Positions 1 to 7,819 of a stretch of 64,000 bases of DNA are shown piece by piece. The position numbers were made by a program, and so were the translations under genes. The notes under the pieces were generated by a model. That model did no database searches. It was not told the origin of the DNA and was given only the letters and a program-made list of their open reading frames with translations. This DNA comes from Candidimonas humi. GTDB taxonomy: Bacteria > Pseudomonadota > Gammaproteobacteria > Burkholderiales > Burkholderiaceae_B. Numbering within the stretch: the first letter of the stretch is position 1; each line of letters opens with the position of its first letter. The DNA lies in assembly GCF_019166065.1 (NCBI RefSeq), contig NZ_JAHTBN010000002.1, positions 558,001 through 622,000 on the forward strand, given 5' to 3'.

Positions 1-385
1 GTCGGAATATGGTTTGACAGTTAGCGGCACGCAAACCCCTGCAATGAGATTTTGTCTACAAGACTGGCGAGACCCATCAAGCGGTCGATGCATATATATG
101 CGCCTACGTTACCATGAATATGGTTACCGCTATTGCATGCATGCGCAGTAATGTCTCGCGTTGGCGCGGGGCGCGGCAAGGGCAGGGCGGCAATTGCCTT
201 TTCCTATTCAAGCCATTGATTTAATTGAGATATGCGGCGATTTTGGATGGCCATGGGCTTGGCGTGGCGCCCCGGCTTCCCTTACAGTTTCGCCATTCAA
301 AGCCCAGCGTATACTCTACGGAAAGCATTCCTTTCCCGGCCAGGGCCCGGCGTTTGCGCGGCCCTGGCGCTTTCCGGAGTCATCG
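1..385. other. Upstream region, no gene called
   Basis: This stretch precedes the beta-oxidation pair. The reading frame of the dehydrogenase stays open back to a TTG at 161, but the residues upstream of 386 resemble no dehydrogenase sequence and no ribosome-binding site precedes 161. The AT-rich part near 95-135 could hold the promoter, but I cannot place -35 and -10 boxes with confidence. Nothing else is recognisable. Confidence 0.4.
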
Positions 386-2866
386 ATGGCCACACACCGA
401 TCGGTCGGCGAAGCCGGGGCTACCCCCGCAGTCTCGTCCTCTTCTTCCAGTGCCGTCCCGGCCGCGGGTTTGCTGCGATTGCGCAAGGTGGCGGTCTGCG
501 GCGCCGGGGTGATGGGGGCGCAGATCGCCGCGCACTGCGTCAACGCCGGCGTGCCGGTGGTGCTGTTCGACCTGCCCGCCAAAGAAGGCGACAAGAACGG
601 CATCGCCAACAAGGCCATCGCGCAACTGCGCAAGCTGAACCCCGCGCCCCTGGGCACGCCCGACCTGGCCGACCTGATCACCCCCGCCAACTACGAAGAA
701 CACCTGGGCCTGCTGGCCGGTTGCGACCTCGTCATCGAGGCGATCGCCGAGCGGCTCGACTGGAAGCGCGATCTCTACCAGCGGCTGGCGCCGGCCGTGG
801 CGCCGCACGCGATATTGGCCAGCAACACCTCGGGCCTGTCGATCACCGCCTTGTCCGAAGTGCTGCCCGAGGCGCTGCGCCACCGGTTCTGCGGGGTGCA
901 CTTCTTCAATCCGCCGCGCTACATGCACCTGGTGGAACTGATCCCCACCGCCGCCACCGAACCGCGCCTGCTCGACGAACTCGAGACCTTCCTGGTCTCG
1001 CGCCTGGGCAAGGGCGTGGTGCGCGCCAAGGACACCCCCAACTTCATCGGCAACCGCATCGGGGTCTTCGGCATTCTTTCCGTGTTCGCGCAGGCGCAGA
1101 AGTTCGGCCTGCCTTTCGACCTGGTCGACGAGCTGACCGGCACGCGCCTGGGGCGCGCCAAGTCGGGCACCTTCCGCACCGCCGATGTGGTCGGCCTGGA
1201 CACGCTGGAACACGTCATCCGCACCATGCGCGAAGGGCTGCCCGACGACCCCTTCCGCGCGCACTTCGAAGTGCCGCCCGTGCTGGCCGCGTTGGTGGCC
1301 AAGGGCGCGCTGGGACAGAAGACCGGCGCCGGTTTCTACCGCAAGCAGGGCAAGGCCATATTGCGCCTGGACCCGGCCACCGGCGAATACGTGCCGGCCG
1401 ACTCCAAGATCGACGAAGGCGTCGCCGCGATCCTCGCCGAACGCGACCCCGCGGCGCGCCTGCAGGCCTTGCGCGTGTCCGAACATCCCCAGGCCCGCTT
1501 CGTCTGGGCGGTGCTGCGCGACAGCTTCCACTACAGCGCCGTGCACCTGGCCGAAATCGCCGATACCGCGCGCCAGGTGGACCAGGCCATGGCCTGGGGC
1601 TTCGGCCACGCGCGCGGGCCGTTCGAGATCTGGCAGGCGGCGGGCTGGCGCGAAGTGGCCGGCTGGGTCGCCGAAGACATCGCCGCGGGCCAGGCCCTGG
1701 CGGATGCGCCGCTGCCGTCCTGGGCCAGCACGGGCCCGGTGTGGGAAGCGCGCGGCGTGCAGACCGCCGAAGGGTCGTGGAACCCCCGGGCAAGGCGCTT
1801 CGAGCCGCGCAGCGCGCTGCCGGTGTACCGGCGCCAGGTCGGCGCCCCGCGCCTGGTGGGCGAGCCCGACGCCCTGGACGCGACCGTGGTCTTCGAGAAC
1901 CAGGCGGTACGCTGCTGGACGCTGCCCGAGCCGCATCCGCAAGACGTGCTGGTGCTTTCGTTCAAGACCAAGATGCACACCATAGGCCCCGACGTGCTGC
2001 ACGGGGTGATGCAGGCCGTAGACCTGGCCGAGGCCTCGTACGGGGCCCTGGTCATAGGCCAGCTCGACGACCCGTTTTCCGCCGGCGCCGACCTCAAGGC
2101 GATGCTGCCGGTGTTCGCCGCGGGCGGCCCCGCCGCGCTGGAACCCGTCGAACGGCAGATGCAGGAAGTATCCCTGCGCCTGCGCTACGCCCGCGTGCCG
2201 GTGGTCGCGGCGCTGGCCGGCATGGCGCTGGGCGGCGGCTGCGAACTGGCGGTGCACTGCGCGGCCCGGGTGGCCCATTTCGAAACCTATATCGGCCTGG
2301 TCGAGGCCGGCATAGGCCTGGTGCCCGGCGCCGGCGGCCTGACCTACTGCGCCCGCCGCGCGGCCGAACTGCGCGCCGACGGCGCGCCTGATGCGCCGCT
2401 GCTGGCCTTCCTGAAGCGCTACGCGCTGGCGGTGGCTTCGGCGCAAGTGTCGCGTTCCGCGCCGGACGCGCAGCACATAGGCTACCTGCTGCCTTCCGAC
2501 ACGGTAGTGATGAACCGCTACGAACTGCTATACGTCGCGGTGCGCCAGGCCCACGCCTTGGCGGAATCCGGCTGGCACCCGCCCTTGCCGCGGCCCTTCC
2601 CCGTCGCCGGCCGCGACGGCATCGCCACCCTGAAGGCGCAACTGCTCAACATGAAAGTGGGCGGCTATATATCAGACTACGACTTCCTGGTCGCCACGCA
2701 GGTCGCCCAAGTGCTGTGCGGCGGCGACGTCGACCCGGGCTCGCTGGTCGACGAGGCCTGGATCATGCACCTGGAACGCCGCGCCTTCCTGTCGCTGCTG
2801 GCCCAGCCCAAGACCCAGGAACGCATCACCGGCCTGCTCAAGACCGGCAAGCCCGTCAGGAACTGA
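386..2866 (+). CDS. 3-hydroxyacyl-CoA dehydrogenase / enoyl-CoA hydratase (FadN-type)
   Basis: A bifunctional beta-oxidation enzyme of 826 residues that would hydrate enoyl-CoA and oxidise L-3-hydroxyacyl-CoA with NAD. The Rossmann glycine motif GAGVMG lies near residues 39-44 and the catalytic-histidine segment GVHFFNPP near 170. A crotonase domain follows, with FSAGADLKAM near 565, GMALGGGCEL near 611 and EAGIGLVPGAGG near 640. The dehydrogenase domain comes first, the reverse of E. coli FadB but the order of Bacillus FadN. The start at 386 was chosen because GGAG (376-379) sits six bases before the ATG; the frame is open further upstream but without a ribosome-binding site. The thiolase begins 16 bases downstream, so the two form an operon. 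The specific chain length handled cannot be read from sequence. Confidence 0.9.
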   Translation: MATHRSVGEAGATPAVSSSSSSAVPAAGLLRLRKVAVCGAGVMGAQIAAHCVNAGVPVVLFDLPAKEGDKNGIANKAIAQLRKLNPAPLGTPDLADLITPANYEEHLGLLAGCDLVIEAIAERLDWKRDLYQRLAPAVAPHAILASNTSGLSITALSEVLPEALRHRFCGVHFFNPPRYMHLVELIPTAATEPRLLDELETFLVSRLGKGVVRAKDTPNFIGNRIGVFGILSVFAQAQKFGLPFDLVDELTGTRLGRAKSGTFRTADVVGLDTLEHVIRTMREGLPDDPFRAHFEVPPVLAALVAKGALGQKTGAGFYRKQGKAILRLDPATGEYVPADSKIDEGVAAILAERDPAARLQALRVSEHPQARFVWAVLRDSFHYSAVHLAEIADTARQVDQAMAWGFGHARGPFEIWQAAGWREVAGWVAEDIAAGQALADAPLPSWASTGPVWEARGVQTAEGSWNPRARRFEPRSALPVYRRQVGAPRLVGEPDALDATVVFENQAVRCWTLPEPHPQDVLVLSFKTKMHTIGPDVLHGVMQAVDLAEASYGALVIGQLDDPFSAGADLKAMLPVFAAGGPAALEPVERQMQEVSLRLRYARVPVVAALAGMALGGGCELAVHCAARVAHFETYIGLVEAGIGLVPGAGGLTYCARRAAELRADGAPDAPLLAFLKRYALAVASAQVSRSAPDAQHIGYLLPSDTVVMNRYELLYVAVRQAHALAESGWHPPLPRPFPVAGRDGIATLKAQLLNMKVGGYISDYDFLVATQVAQVLCGGDVDPGSLVDEAWIMHLERRAFLSLLAQPKTQERITGLLKTGKPVRN

Positions 2867-2882
2867 GACTCGAGGAATCGCC

Positions 2883-4079
2883 ATGAGCACCGTGCAACAA
2901 GCCTACATCGTCGCCGCCACCCGTACGCCGATCGGCAAGGCGCCGCGCGGCATGCTGTCGCACCAGCGCCCCGACGACCTGCTGGCGCGCACCATACGCG
3001 GCGTGCTGGCCCAAGTCCCCAGCCTGGACCCCAGCGCCATCGAAGACGCCATCGTGGGCTGCGCCATACCCGAAGGCCCGCAGGGCCTGAACGTGGCCCG
3101 TATCGGCGCCTTGCTGTCCGGCCTGCCGGTATCCGTGCCGGGCGTCACCGTCAACCGCTTCTGCGCTTCCGGCCTGACCGCCATCGCCATGGCCGCCGAC
3201 CGCATCGCCGTGGGCGGCGCCGACGTACTGCTGGCCGGCGGCGTGGAATCCATGAGCCAGGTGCCCACCATGGGGGTCAGCACCAGCTTCAGCCCCGAAA
3301 TCTTCGCGCGCGACGAAAACCTGGGCATCGCCTACGGCATGGGCCTGACCGCCGAACAAGTGGCCGAACAGTGGCACGTCTCGCGCGAAGACCAGGACGC
3401 CTTCGCGCTGCGCTCGCACCAGCGCGCGCTGGCGGCCCAGAAAGCCGGCGAATTCGCCGACGAAATGCTGCCCCTGGACATCGTCGACCGTCGCCCCGAC
3501 CTCGCCAGCGGCGACGTCGTCGAAGTGCGCCGCCGCGTCGAACTCGACGAAGGCCCGCGGCCCGATACCAGCATGGAAGCCCTGGCGCGGCTCAAGCCCG
3601 CCTTCGCGGCGCGCGGCAGCGTCACCGCCGGCAACAGCTCGCAGATATCCGACGGCGCCGGGGCCCTGCTGCTGATGTCCGAACGCGGCCTGAAGACCCA
3701 CGGCCTCACGCCGCTGGCGCGCTTCGTCACCTTCGCCGTGCGCGGCGTGCCGCCGGAAATCATGGGCATAGGCCCCAAAGAAGCCATACCCCGGGCCCTG
3801 AAGCACGCCGGCCTTGCGCTGGACCGGATCGGCTGGATCGAACTGAACGAAGCCTTTGCCGCCCAGTCGCTGGCCGTCATCCGCGACCTGGGCCTGAACC
3901 CGGACATCGTCAACCCCATGGGTGGCGCCATTGCGCTGGGCCATCCCCTGGGCGCCACCGGCGCCATCCGCGCCGCCACCGTCGTCCACGGCATCCGCCG
4001 GCGCAAGCTGGACTACGGCATGCTGACCATGTGCGTGGGTACCGGCATGGGCGCTGCAGGCATCTTCGAGCGGCTATAG
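2883..4079 (+). CDS. fadA: Acetyl-CoA C-acyltransferase (thiolase)
   Basis: A 398-residue thiolase that would cleave 3-ketoacyl-CoA to acetyl-CoA and a shortened acyl-CoA, the last step of beta-oxidation. The acyl-accepting cysteine is C94 in NRFCASGLTAI, the histidine is H354 in GHPLGATGA, and the second catalytic cysteine is C384 in CVGTGMG, all in the usual spacing. Length is normal for the family (about 390-400). The preceding gene ends 16 bases upstream and GAGG (2873-2876) is the likely ribosome-binding site. Pairing with a FadN-type dehydrogenase argues for a degradative thiolase rather than a biosynthetic acetoacetyl-CoA thiolase such as PhaA, but sequence alone does not separate these fully. 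Confidence 0.9.
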   Translation: MSTVQQAYIVAATRTPIGKAPRGMLSHQRPDDLLARTIRGVLAQVPSLDPSAIEDAIVGCAIPEGPQGLNVARIGALLSGLPVSVPGVTVNRFCASGLTAIAMAADRIAVGGADVLLAGGVESMSQVPTMGVSTSFSPEIFARDENLGIAYGMGLTAEQVAEQWHVSREDQDAFALRSHQRALAAQKAGEFADEMLPLDIVDRRPDLASGDVVEVRRRVELDEGPRPDTSMEALARLKPAFAARGSVTAGNSSQISDGAGALLLMSERGLKTHGLTPLARFVTFAVRGVPPEIMGIGPKEAIPRALKHAGLALDRIGWIELNEAFAAQSLAVIRDLGLNPDIVNPMGGAIALGHPLGATGAIRAATVVHGIRRRKLDYGMLTMCVGTGMGAAGIFERL

Positions 4080-4113
4080 GCGGGGGCAATAAGGGGCTGT
4101 TGGCCCAGGGTTC

Positions 4114-4461
4114 CTAGGCTGCTTTTTTGGGATGCGCGGCGGCTTCTGCTTCTTTTTCTTTTTGTGCCCGTTTTTGGCCGGCCGCAAGCTCGTGCATGAT
4201 GCGGCGTGATTCTCCTTGCGCAAATCGCATCAGCGCCGCACGCATCAGCGGCTGATAGCCGATACCTTCAAGCGACGCGATGGCTTTGAAGTCTTCGATG
4301 ACAGACTTCGGGAGCCTGATCGAAATCAATTGCATTGCCAGCGTGTCTTCGACTTCGCGCTGGATGTCCGGGCTGGCCAGCTTCGCATGTTCTTGGCTAT
4401 TGCCAAGCGCGCCCGTTTCCCACGCGTCAACAGTGCCAGGAATCTTCTTGGCATTGCTCAT
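4114..4461 (-). CDS. Ribbon-helix-helix antitoxin (BrnA-like)
   Basis: A 115-residue protein with a polar N-terminal half, a ribbon-helix-helix-like core (residues about 42-80, with SIRLPKSVIEDFKAIAS and then a helix GYQPLMRAALMRFAQ) and a Lys/Ala/Glu-rich tail. It starts one base after the stop of the upstream toxin-like gene, in the toxin-first order typical of BrnT/BrnA. The likely role is to neutralise that toxin and repress their shared promoter. Family membership is inferred from motif and arrangement. Confidence 0.7.
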   Translation of the reverse strand: MSNAKKIPGTVDAWETGALGNSQEHAKLASPDIQREVEDTLAMQLISIRLPKSVIEDFKAIASLEGIGYQPLMRAALMRFAQGESRRIMHELAAGQKRAQKEKEAEAAAHPKKAA

Positions 4462-4462
4462 T

Positions 4463-4765
4463 TCATTCTCCTTGCTGCTTTGCGGTCAGTTCCGTATATA
4501 TACGTTTTGACTCGGAATCGGCATCGTATGCCGATTTGATGTAGATGTTTCTATCCCGGCACACGAAAATTACTTTCAGTTCGCGGCCCTTGTACGTTTG
4601 GCCAATGAACCAAAGAGTCGGAGGGTCTGTAAGATGGTCTTCCCTGGTGTCTTCCAGGTATTTTCCGTCATGGTTGAGGAAGCATTCGCGAATTTCGAGT
4701 TCCTGAACCTTGTGTTTTTCCTCTAGCTTTTTGCGGATTGCCGGAGAAATTACGAGCGGAATCAT
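4463..4765 (-). CDS. BrnT/RelE-like toxin of a toxin-antitoxin pair
   Basis: A protein of about 100 residues whose C-terminal half (GRELKVIFVCRDRNIYIKSA) has the beta-strand pattern of small BrnT/RelE-fold toxins; an HTDPPTLWFIG-like stretch precedes it. Similar small proteins are sometimes labelled ADP-ribosyl-(dinitrogen reductase) hydrolase in databases, a name that probably does not describe their function. The ATG at 4765 has AGGGGG five bases upstream; a GTG one codon earlier is an alternative. It is followed at once by the ribbon-helix-helix gene. Toxicity is inferred from this arrangement. Confidence 0.6.
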   Translation of the reverse strand: MIPLVISPAIRKKLEEKHKVQELEIRECFLNHDGKYLEDTREDHLTDPPTLWFIGQTYKGRELKVIFVCRDRNIYIKSAYDADSESKRIYTELTAKQQGE

Positions 4766-5142
4766 CACATCCCCCTATTGTATATACGATGCGTTGAAAA
4801 GCAAGCCGGCAGCGTGTCTGGCGCGGCGTTCTGATAGCTGTATATAAACACAGTATATAAACTGTGAGAAGGGCCTGAGGAACCCTTCAAGGTGCCCAGG
4901 TTTGACCTGGCGGGGGCGCTTGACGGGCGGCTGTGTTTTTAAATAGCGCCGAAAGTTTACGAACGAGCGAAATTTCGATGCTTCCACACAGATATCCGGT
5001 ACGCTACAGTCTGCAAGACCCATCTAAGTCTGGCTGAAACCACCTGTAGTGGCCTTGCAAGATTTGCGATCTGGTATAGGTGGCGCAAGCAGCCAAATGT
5101 CTGCTGCCGGAATATACGGGCAGTATAAAAAGGGTATTCATC
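4766..5142. promoter_or_regulatory. Divergent intergenic region with repeated TATATAAAC motifs
   Basis: This non-coding stretch separates the minus-strand toxin-antitoxin pair from the plus-strand MarR gene. It holds two close copies of GTATATAAAC (near 4840 and 4853), AT-rich and suited to both promoter and operator use for the toxin-antitoxin pair, and a second AT-rich site (ATATACGGGCAGTATAAAA, near 5111-5130) before the MarR start. Nothing else is recognisable. Confidence 0.35.
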
Positions 5143-5781
5143 GTGGAGCATGAAGCGGATAGCGGTGAACAAAGTGGTGCGCCGATCTCGGTGCTTGTAC
5201 AAGGACGAGGCGCCCAGGCTCGTGCCAAGCCCGGTGCAAGGGGCCGCGTGGAGCCCGGCGCAGCGAGCGATGCAACAACCAGTGCACTGGCCGTTGGCGC
5301 AAAAGCCACACTAGGCCAGAATGCAAACCCAGGCCGGGCGGCCGCCTATCCCGGGCACGCCGCCTTTCTGCCCTACGTGCTGAACCGCGCCACCTCGGCA
5401 CTGAACGCCGACTTCCAACTGGTGCTGCGAGAACACGGCATGACCTTGCTGCACTGGCGCGTGCTGGCGTTCCTGCGCGATGCCGACGGCCTGGGCGTAA
5501 GCGCCCTGGCCAATATCACAGGCAGCGACCAGGCCACTCTGTCGCGCGCCCTGACCGTCATGGAAAAGGCCGGCTATATCGCCCGCCACCCCGACCCCAT
5601 AGACCAGCGCGTGGCCGCCATCAGGCTGTGTCCCGCCGGCCGCAAGCAATTCGCCCGCGTCCTGCCTATCGCCCTGCAACTGCACCAGTGCGCCGTAGCT
5701 GGGCTGAGTCAGCAGGAGCAAGATACCTTGATAGGGTTGCTGAACCGCATACGCGCCAATGTGCTGACGCGGGAAGGGTAG
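5143..5781 (+). CDS. MarR-family transcriptional regulator
   Basis: The C-terminal two thirds are a MarR winged helix-turn-helix: FLPYVLNRATSALN begins the dimerisation helix, LHWRVLAFLRDADGLGVSALA and GSDQATLSRALTVMEKAGY give the recognition helix, and DQRVAAIRLCPAGRK is the wing. About 70 Ala/Gly-rich residues precede it, with no family resemblance. The start is uncertain: GTG at 5143 has AAGGG eight bases upstream, while the frame is open to a GTG at 5080. The gene stands alone between toxin-antitoxin modules, so its ligand and targets cannot be inferred; self-regulation would be usual. Confidence 0.8.
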   Translation: MEHEADSGEQSGAPISVLVQGRGAQARAKPGARGRVEPGAASDATTSALAVGAKATLGQNANPGRAAAYPGHAAFLPYVLNRATSALNADFQLVLREHGMTLLHWRVLAFLRDADGLGVSALANITGSDQATLSRALTVMEKAGYIARHPDPIDQRVAAIRLCPAGRKQFARVLPIALQLHQCAVAGLSQQEQDTLIGLLNRIRANVLTREG

Positions 5782-5894
5782 CTGCTACCCAGCGCGGTGG
5801 GTGGGGCCAGACGCTGCGGCGCTGCGATACGTCCTGTGCCTATAGCAGGCAGTTCAGATTGATTCCATGTTTAATCGCATCTACAATCAAATAT

Positions 5895-6171
5895 ATGGAA
5901 ATCGCATTTTGACCCCAAAAAGTCGGAGCTGAATGCGCAACGGCGTGGGCTTCCATTCCTGATGGCGGAAGAGTTCGATTTTGATTCTGCGCTATACCGT
6001 ATCGATGATCGCCATGACTACGGCGAAACCCGCATCCGGGCCATAGGCATGATCGGCGCACGGCTGCATGTCATGGTGTATACCGAAACCGCTTATGGCA
6101 TCAGAGTCATCAGTCTGCGCAAAGCCAACCTGCGTGAGGTTAAATATTATGAGCAAGCTGCCGCGCCCTGA
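5895..6171 (+). pseudogene. brnT: BrnT toxin gene with a +1 frameshift near its start
   Basis: The start ATG GAA ATC GCA TTT at 5895 gives the normal BrnT N-terminus MEIAF, but a TGA follows at 5910-5912. If one T of the run 5907-5910 is dropped, the frame continues FDPKKSELNAQRRG and on through RIDDRHDYGETR, GRLHVMVYTE and IRVISLRKAN, a full BrnT ribonuclease toxin of about 92 residues. An in-frame ATG at 5962 could give a 69-residue product lacking the first strand and helix. The cause could be a mutation, a phase-variable T run or a sequencing error. The intact antitoxin overlaps the 3' end. Confidence 0.75.
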
Positions 6172-6424
6172 ATTGGTTGACGACGAAAATCCCGAATGGA
6201 CCGAAGCCGACTTCAAGTCGGCTGTACGTATCGACGGGCTGCCTGCATCACTGCAGAAGAAGCTCAGGGGCCAGCGTGGGCCTCAGAAGGCTCCTGTCAA
6301 GGTGCAGACGGCAATTCGCTACGACGCCGACATCATCGAAGCTTTCAAGGCCGGCGGCCCCGGCTGGCAGACACGCATCAACAATGCACTGCGAGAATGG
6401 TTGCACGGCAGAGCAAAAGCTTGA
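6149..6424 (+). CDS. brnA: BrnA antitoxin
   Basis: A 91-residue BrnA-type antitoxin. The N-terminal half (PRPELVDDENPEWTEADFKSA) and the C-terminal ribbon-helix-helix with VQTAIRYDADIIEAFKAGG and PGWQTRINNALREWL match the family pattern, the latter being its hallmark. It starts inside the end of the BrnT gene (23-base overlap, different frame), the standard BrnTA order. It would bind BrnT and autorepress the operon. Since the toxin reading frame is broken here, the antitoxin may now be an orphan or may act on BrnT made elsewhere. Confidence 0.85.
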   Translation: MSKLPRPELVDDENPEWTEADFKSAVRIDGLPASLQKKLRGQRGPQKAPVKVQTAIRYDADIIEAFKAGGPGWQTRINNALREWLHGRAKA

Positions 6425-6444
6425 AGATTGGCTTAATCGCGCTT

Positions 6445-6768
6445 TCAGGTGTGTATAGCCTGTTCTATCAGCATGCCTACCCATTGATTCAGGCTCTTTC
6501 CGCTGGCCTGGGCTGCCAGGGCGGCGGCTTCGTGGGTGTCGGGCGGCACGCGCAGAATGAATTTTCCTGAAAAGCGTTTATGCGGCTCGATGCCTTTTTC
6601 CTTGCACAAATCCATGAAGGTATCGAGTGAAATTCGAGCCTCGCGCTTGAGCCCGGCGATATCGGAGGCGTAGAAATCGGCGCTGCCGTTCAGCGTAACG
6701 AATTCACCTCGAAACATATTGAGTTCCGGGTCGAAGCTGATCACGGCCGGATGGCCGTTTATCGTCAT
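6445..6768 (-). CDS. hicB: HicB-family antitoxin
   Basis: About 107 residues: an N-terminal degraded RNase-H-like HicB fold (ISFDPELNMFRGEFVTLNG, SDIAGLKREARISLDTFMD) and a C-terminal ribbon-helix-helix (GKFILRVPPDTHEAAALAA, SGKSLNQWVGMLIEQA). It would neutralise HicA and repress the operon. The ATG at 6768 gives the normal family N-terminus; a GTG at 6780 overlaps the HicA stop (GTGA) and is an alternative start four codons longer. The frame stays open further upstream inside hicA, which is a shadow. Confidence 0.85.
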   Translation of the reverse strand: MTINGHPAVISFDPELNMFRGEFVTLNGSADFYASDIAGLKREARISLDTFMDLCKEKGIEPHKRFSGKFILRVPPDTHEAAALAAQASGKSLNQWVGMLIEQAIHT

Positions 6769-6776
6769 AACATTGT

Positions 6777-7031
6777 TCACGGAGCGACCCCATTGCGTTC
6801 CAGCCATTTTCGGATGCTTGCGAGAGCCGCTTTGTCCAGGTTTGGCGTTGGATGAGGCCGATGCATCACGCGGATCTCGCCAAACAGCACAATACCGACA
6901 CGCGAACCTTCTCTTTCTATGATCTCGGCACCGAGTTCTTGAAAGAGCACCAGTACGTCCGGCCACTTCAGCTTGGCTGTAGTGGGCCTGGAGTAAATCA
7001 ATTCCAAGGTTCGCCGGTGACGGGTGCGCAT
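6777..7031 (-). CDS. hicA: HicA mRNA-interferase toxin
   Basis: An 84-residue HicA toxin with a double-stranded-RNA-binding-like fold that cleaves mRNA. The N-terminal part RRTLELIYSRPTTAKLKWPD and the following helix LVLFQELGAEI are typical. The catalytic histidine probably lies in VMHRPHP, where this HicA subtype carries it near residue 58. It precedes hicB in the same operon, the usual toxin-first order, and the stop overlaps a possible hicB GTG. A perfect inverted repeat lies just upstream of the start. Confidence 0.85.
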   Translation of the reverse strand: MRTRHRRTLELIYSRPTTAKLKWPDVLVLFQELGAEIIEREGSRVGIVLFGEIRVMHRPHPTPNLDKAALASIRKWLERNGVAP

Positions 7032-7048
7032 AACGGCCCTTTACGCAT

Positions 7049-7067
7049 GATACTAGAAATTAGTATC
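7049..7067. promoter_or_regulatory. Inverted repeat upstream of hicAB, candidate operator
   Basis: The sequence reads GATACTA, five bases, then TAGTATC, a perfect seven-base inverted repeat 18 bases before the hicA start and thus over or next to its promoter. HicB antitoxins bind such palindromes through their ribbon-helix-helix domain; binding here is inferred. Confidence 0.55.
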
Positions 7068-7148
7068 TAACGATACGATGGGGAATACATGAGAATCCAT
7101 GGGACGCAGGGGCCCCCGATAGAAATTCCTCGTATCATCGCTGCGCGA

Positions 7149-7181
7149 TTCAGGTCTGGATATTCGTAGCTTCCGAGGGGC
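7149..7181 (+). repeat. 33-base direct repeat, copy 1
   Basis: This stretch repeats at 7825-7857 with one mismatch (7154 G against 7830 A). A further shared ATCATCGC lies at the same offset upstream of both copies (7134 and 7810). The two copies bracket the parD gene and parE remnant (about 640 bases), and copy 2 abuts the gmd fragment. The origin is unknown: it may be a duplication formed when the segment was inserted or rearranged. Confidence 0.8.
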
Positions 7182-7202
7182 ACGCCATCATTCGCGGCAT
7201 GG

Positions 7203-7421
7203 TCAGCGGTCAGACGCTGAGCCAGCAGGAGCAAGTAAACGCGGGGCGATCTGGGGGCGGGCAGGTTGCCCTTCTGGAAACGCCAATATCTTGCGACAAG
7301 TTTCTTGCACTTTCGAGATTAATCGGAAGGCGACCGCTTCCGATGCGTCTTGGGCAATGTATAGCCAGATTTCGGATAAATCTGCTTCGGCAGTTTCGGT
7401 CAGGAAGAGCGTGCGGCTAAT
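7203..7421 (-). pseudogene. Truncated ParE toxin gene
   Basis: Reading down from 7421 the frame encodes SRTLFLTETAEADLSEIW, LYIAQDASEAVAFRLISKV and CRKILAFPEGQPARP, a clear ParE/RelE-superfamily N-terminal two thirds. Two defects are visible. Where the start ATG is expected, overlapping the parD end, there is ATT. After QIAPRL (near 7236) the family pattern stops and an unrelated tail runs to TGA at 7203, so the final strands with the usual catalytic region are missing. The break coincides with a 20-base match to the end of the MarR gene. The product is very probably inactive. Confidence 0.7.
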
Positions 7422-7681
7422 AATTTTCTTCCTCGGTCGGCAATGCGCTCGACATCAAATTCCCGGACGCGGCCAGCGGCGACATCGTCCAAACCCTTAT
7501 CGATGTCTTGTTTGAGCGCGGCCAATTCTTCCAGCCGCAGTTGCCGTTTAAAGGACCAGTCGCGCAAAGCCTCGCGGATAACCTCGCTGGCGGAAGCATA
7601 TTCACCCGAGTCCACGGCGCGCTTCAGCGTTGCTGCCATCTCGGCAGGCATGGTTACGGTGAGTCGTTCGATTGTGGCCAT
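7400..7681 (-). CDS. ParD-like ribbon-helix-helix antitoxin
   Basis: A 93-residue antitoxin: ERLTVTMPAEMAATLKRAVD and EYASASEVIREALRDW form the ribbon-helix-helix, followed by RLEELAALKQDIDKGLDDVA and a charged toxin-binding tail. The ATG at 7681 gives the family's usual length; the frame stays open upstream with another ATG at 7714. It overlaps the damaged parE by about 22 bases. With its toxin truncated it survives as an orphan antitoxin, possibly still acting on other ParE toxins or on its own promoter. Confidence 0.8.
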   Translation of the reverse strand: MATIERLTVTMPAEMAATLKRAVDSGEYASASEVIREALRDWSFKRQLRLEELAALKQDIDKGLDDVAAGRVREFDVERIADRGRKLLAARSS

Positions 7682-7819
7682 GGAGTGCCCCACTGAGAAT
7701 TCATACTTAATCATACTTTGTTCTCGCCATAGGAGGAAGGCTCTGCAGGGAATATGCGAGGATTGGCCGGAAAGGTATGAAAAGTTGAGACTCATCAGCA
7801 CGTATCCACATCATCGCCG

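Noticed and set aside
380-2476. A 698-codon minus-strand frame
   Set aside because: It is antisense to the FadN-type gene, with shadow composition (Gln/His/Gly/Arg-rich) and no motif.
7199-7420. Plus-strand frame of 73 codons
   Set aside because: It lies antisense to the parE remnant, which has recognisable ParE sequence on the minus strand.
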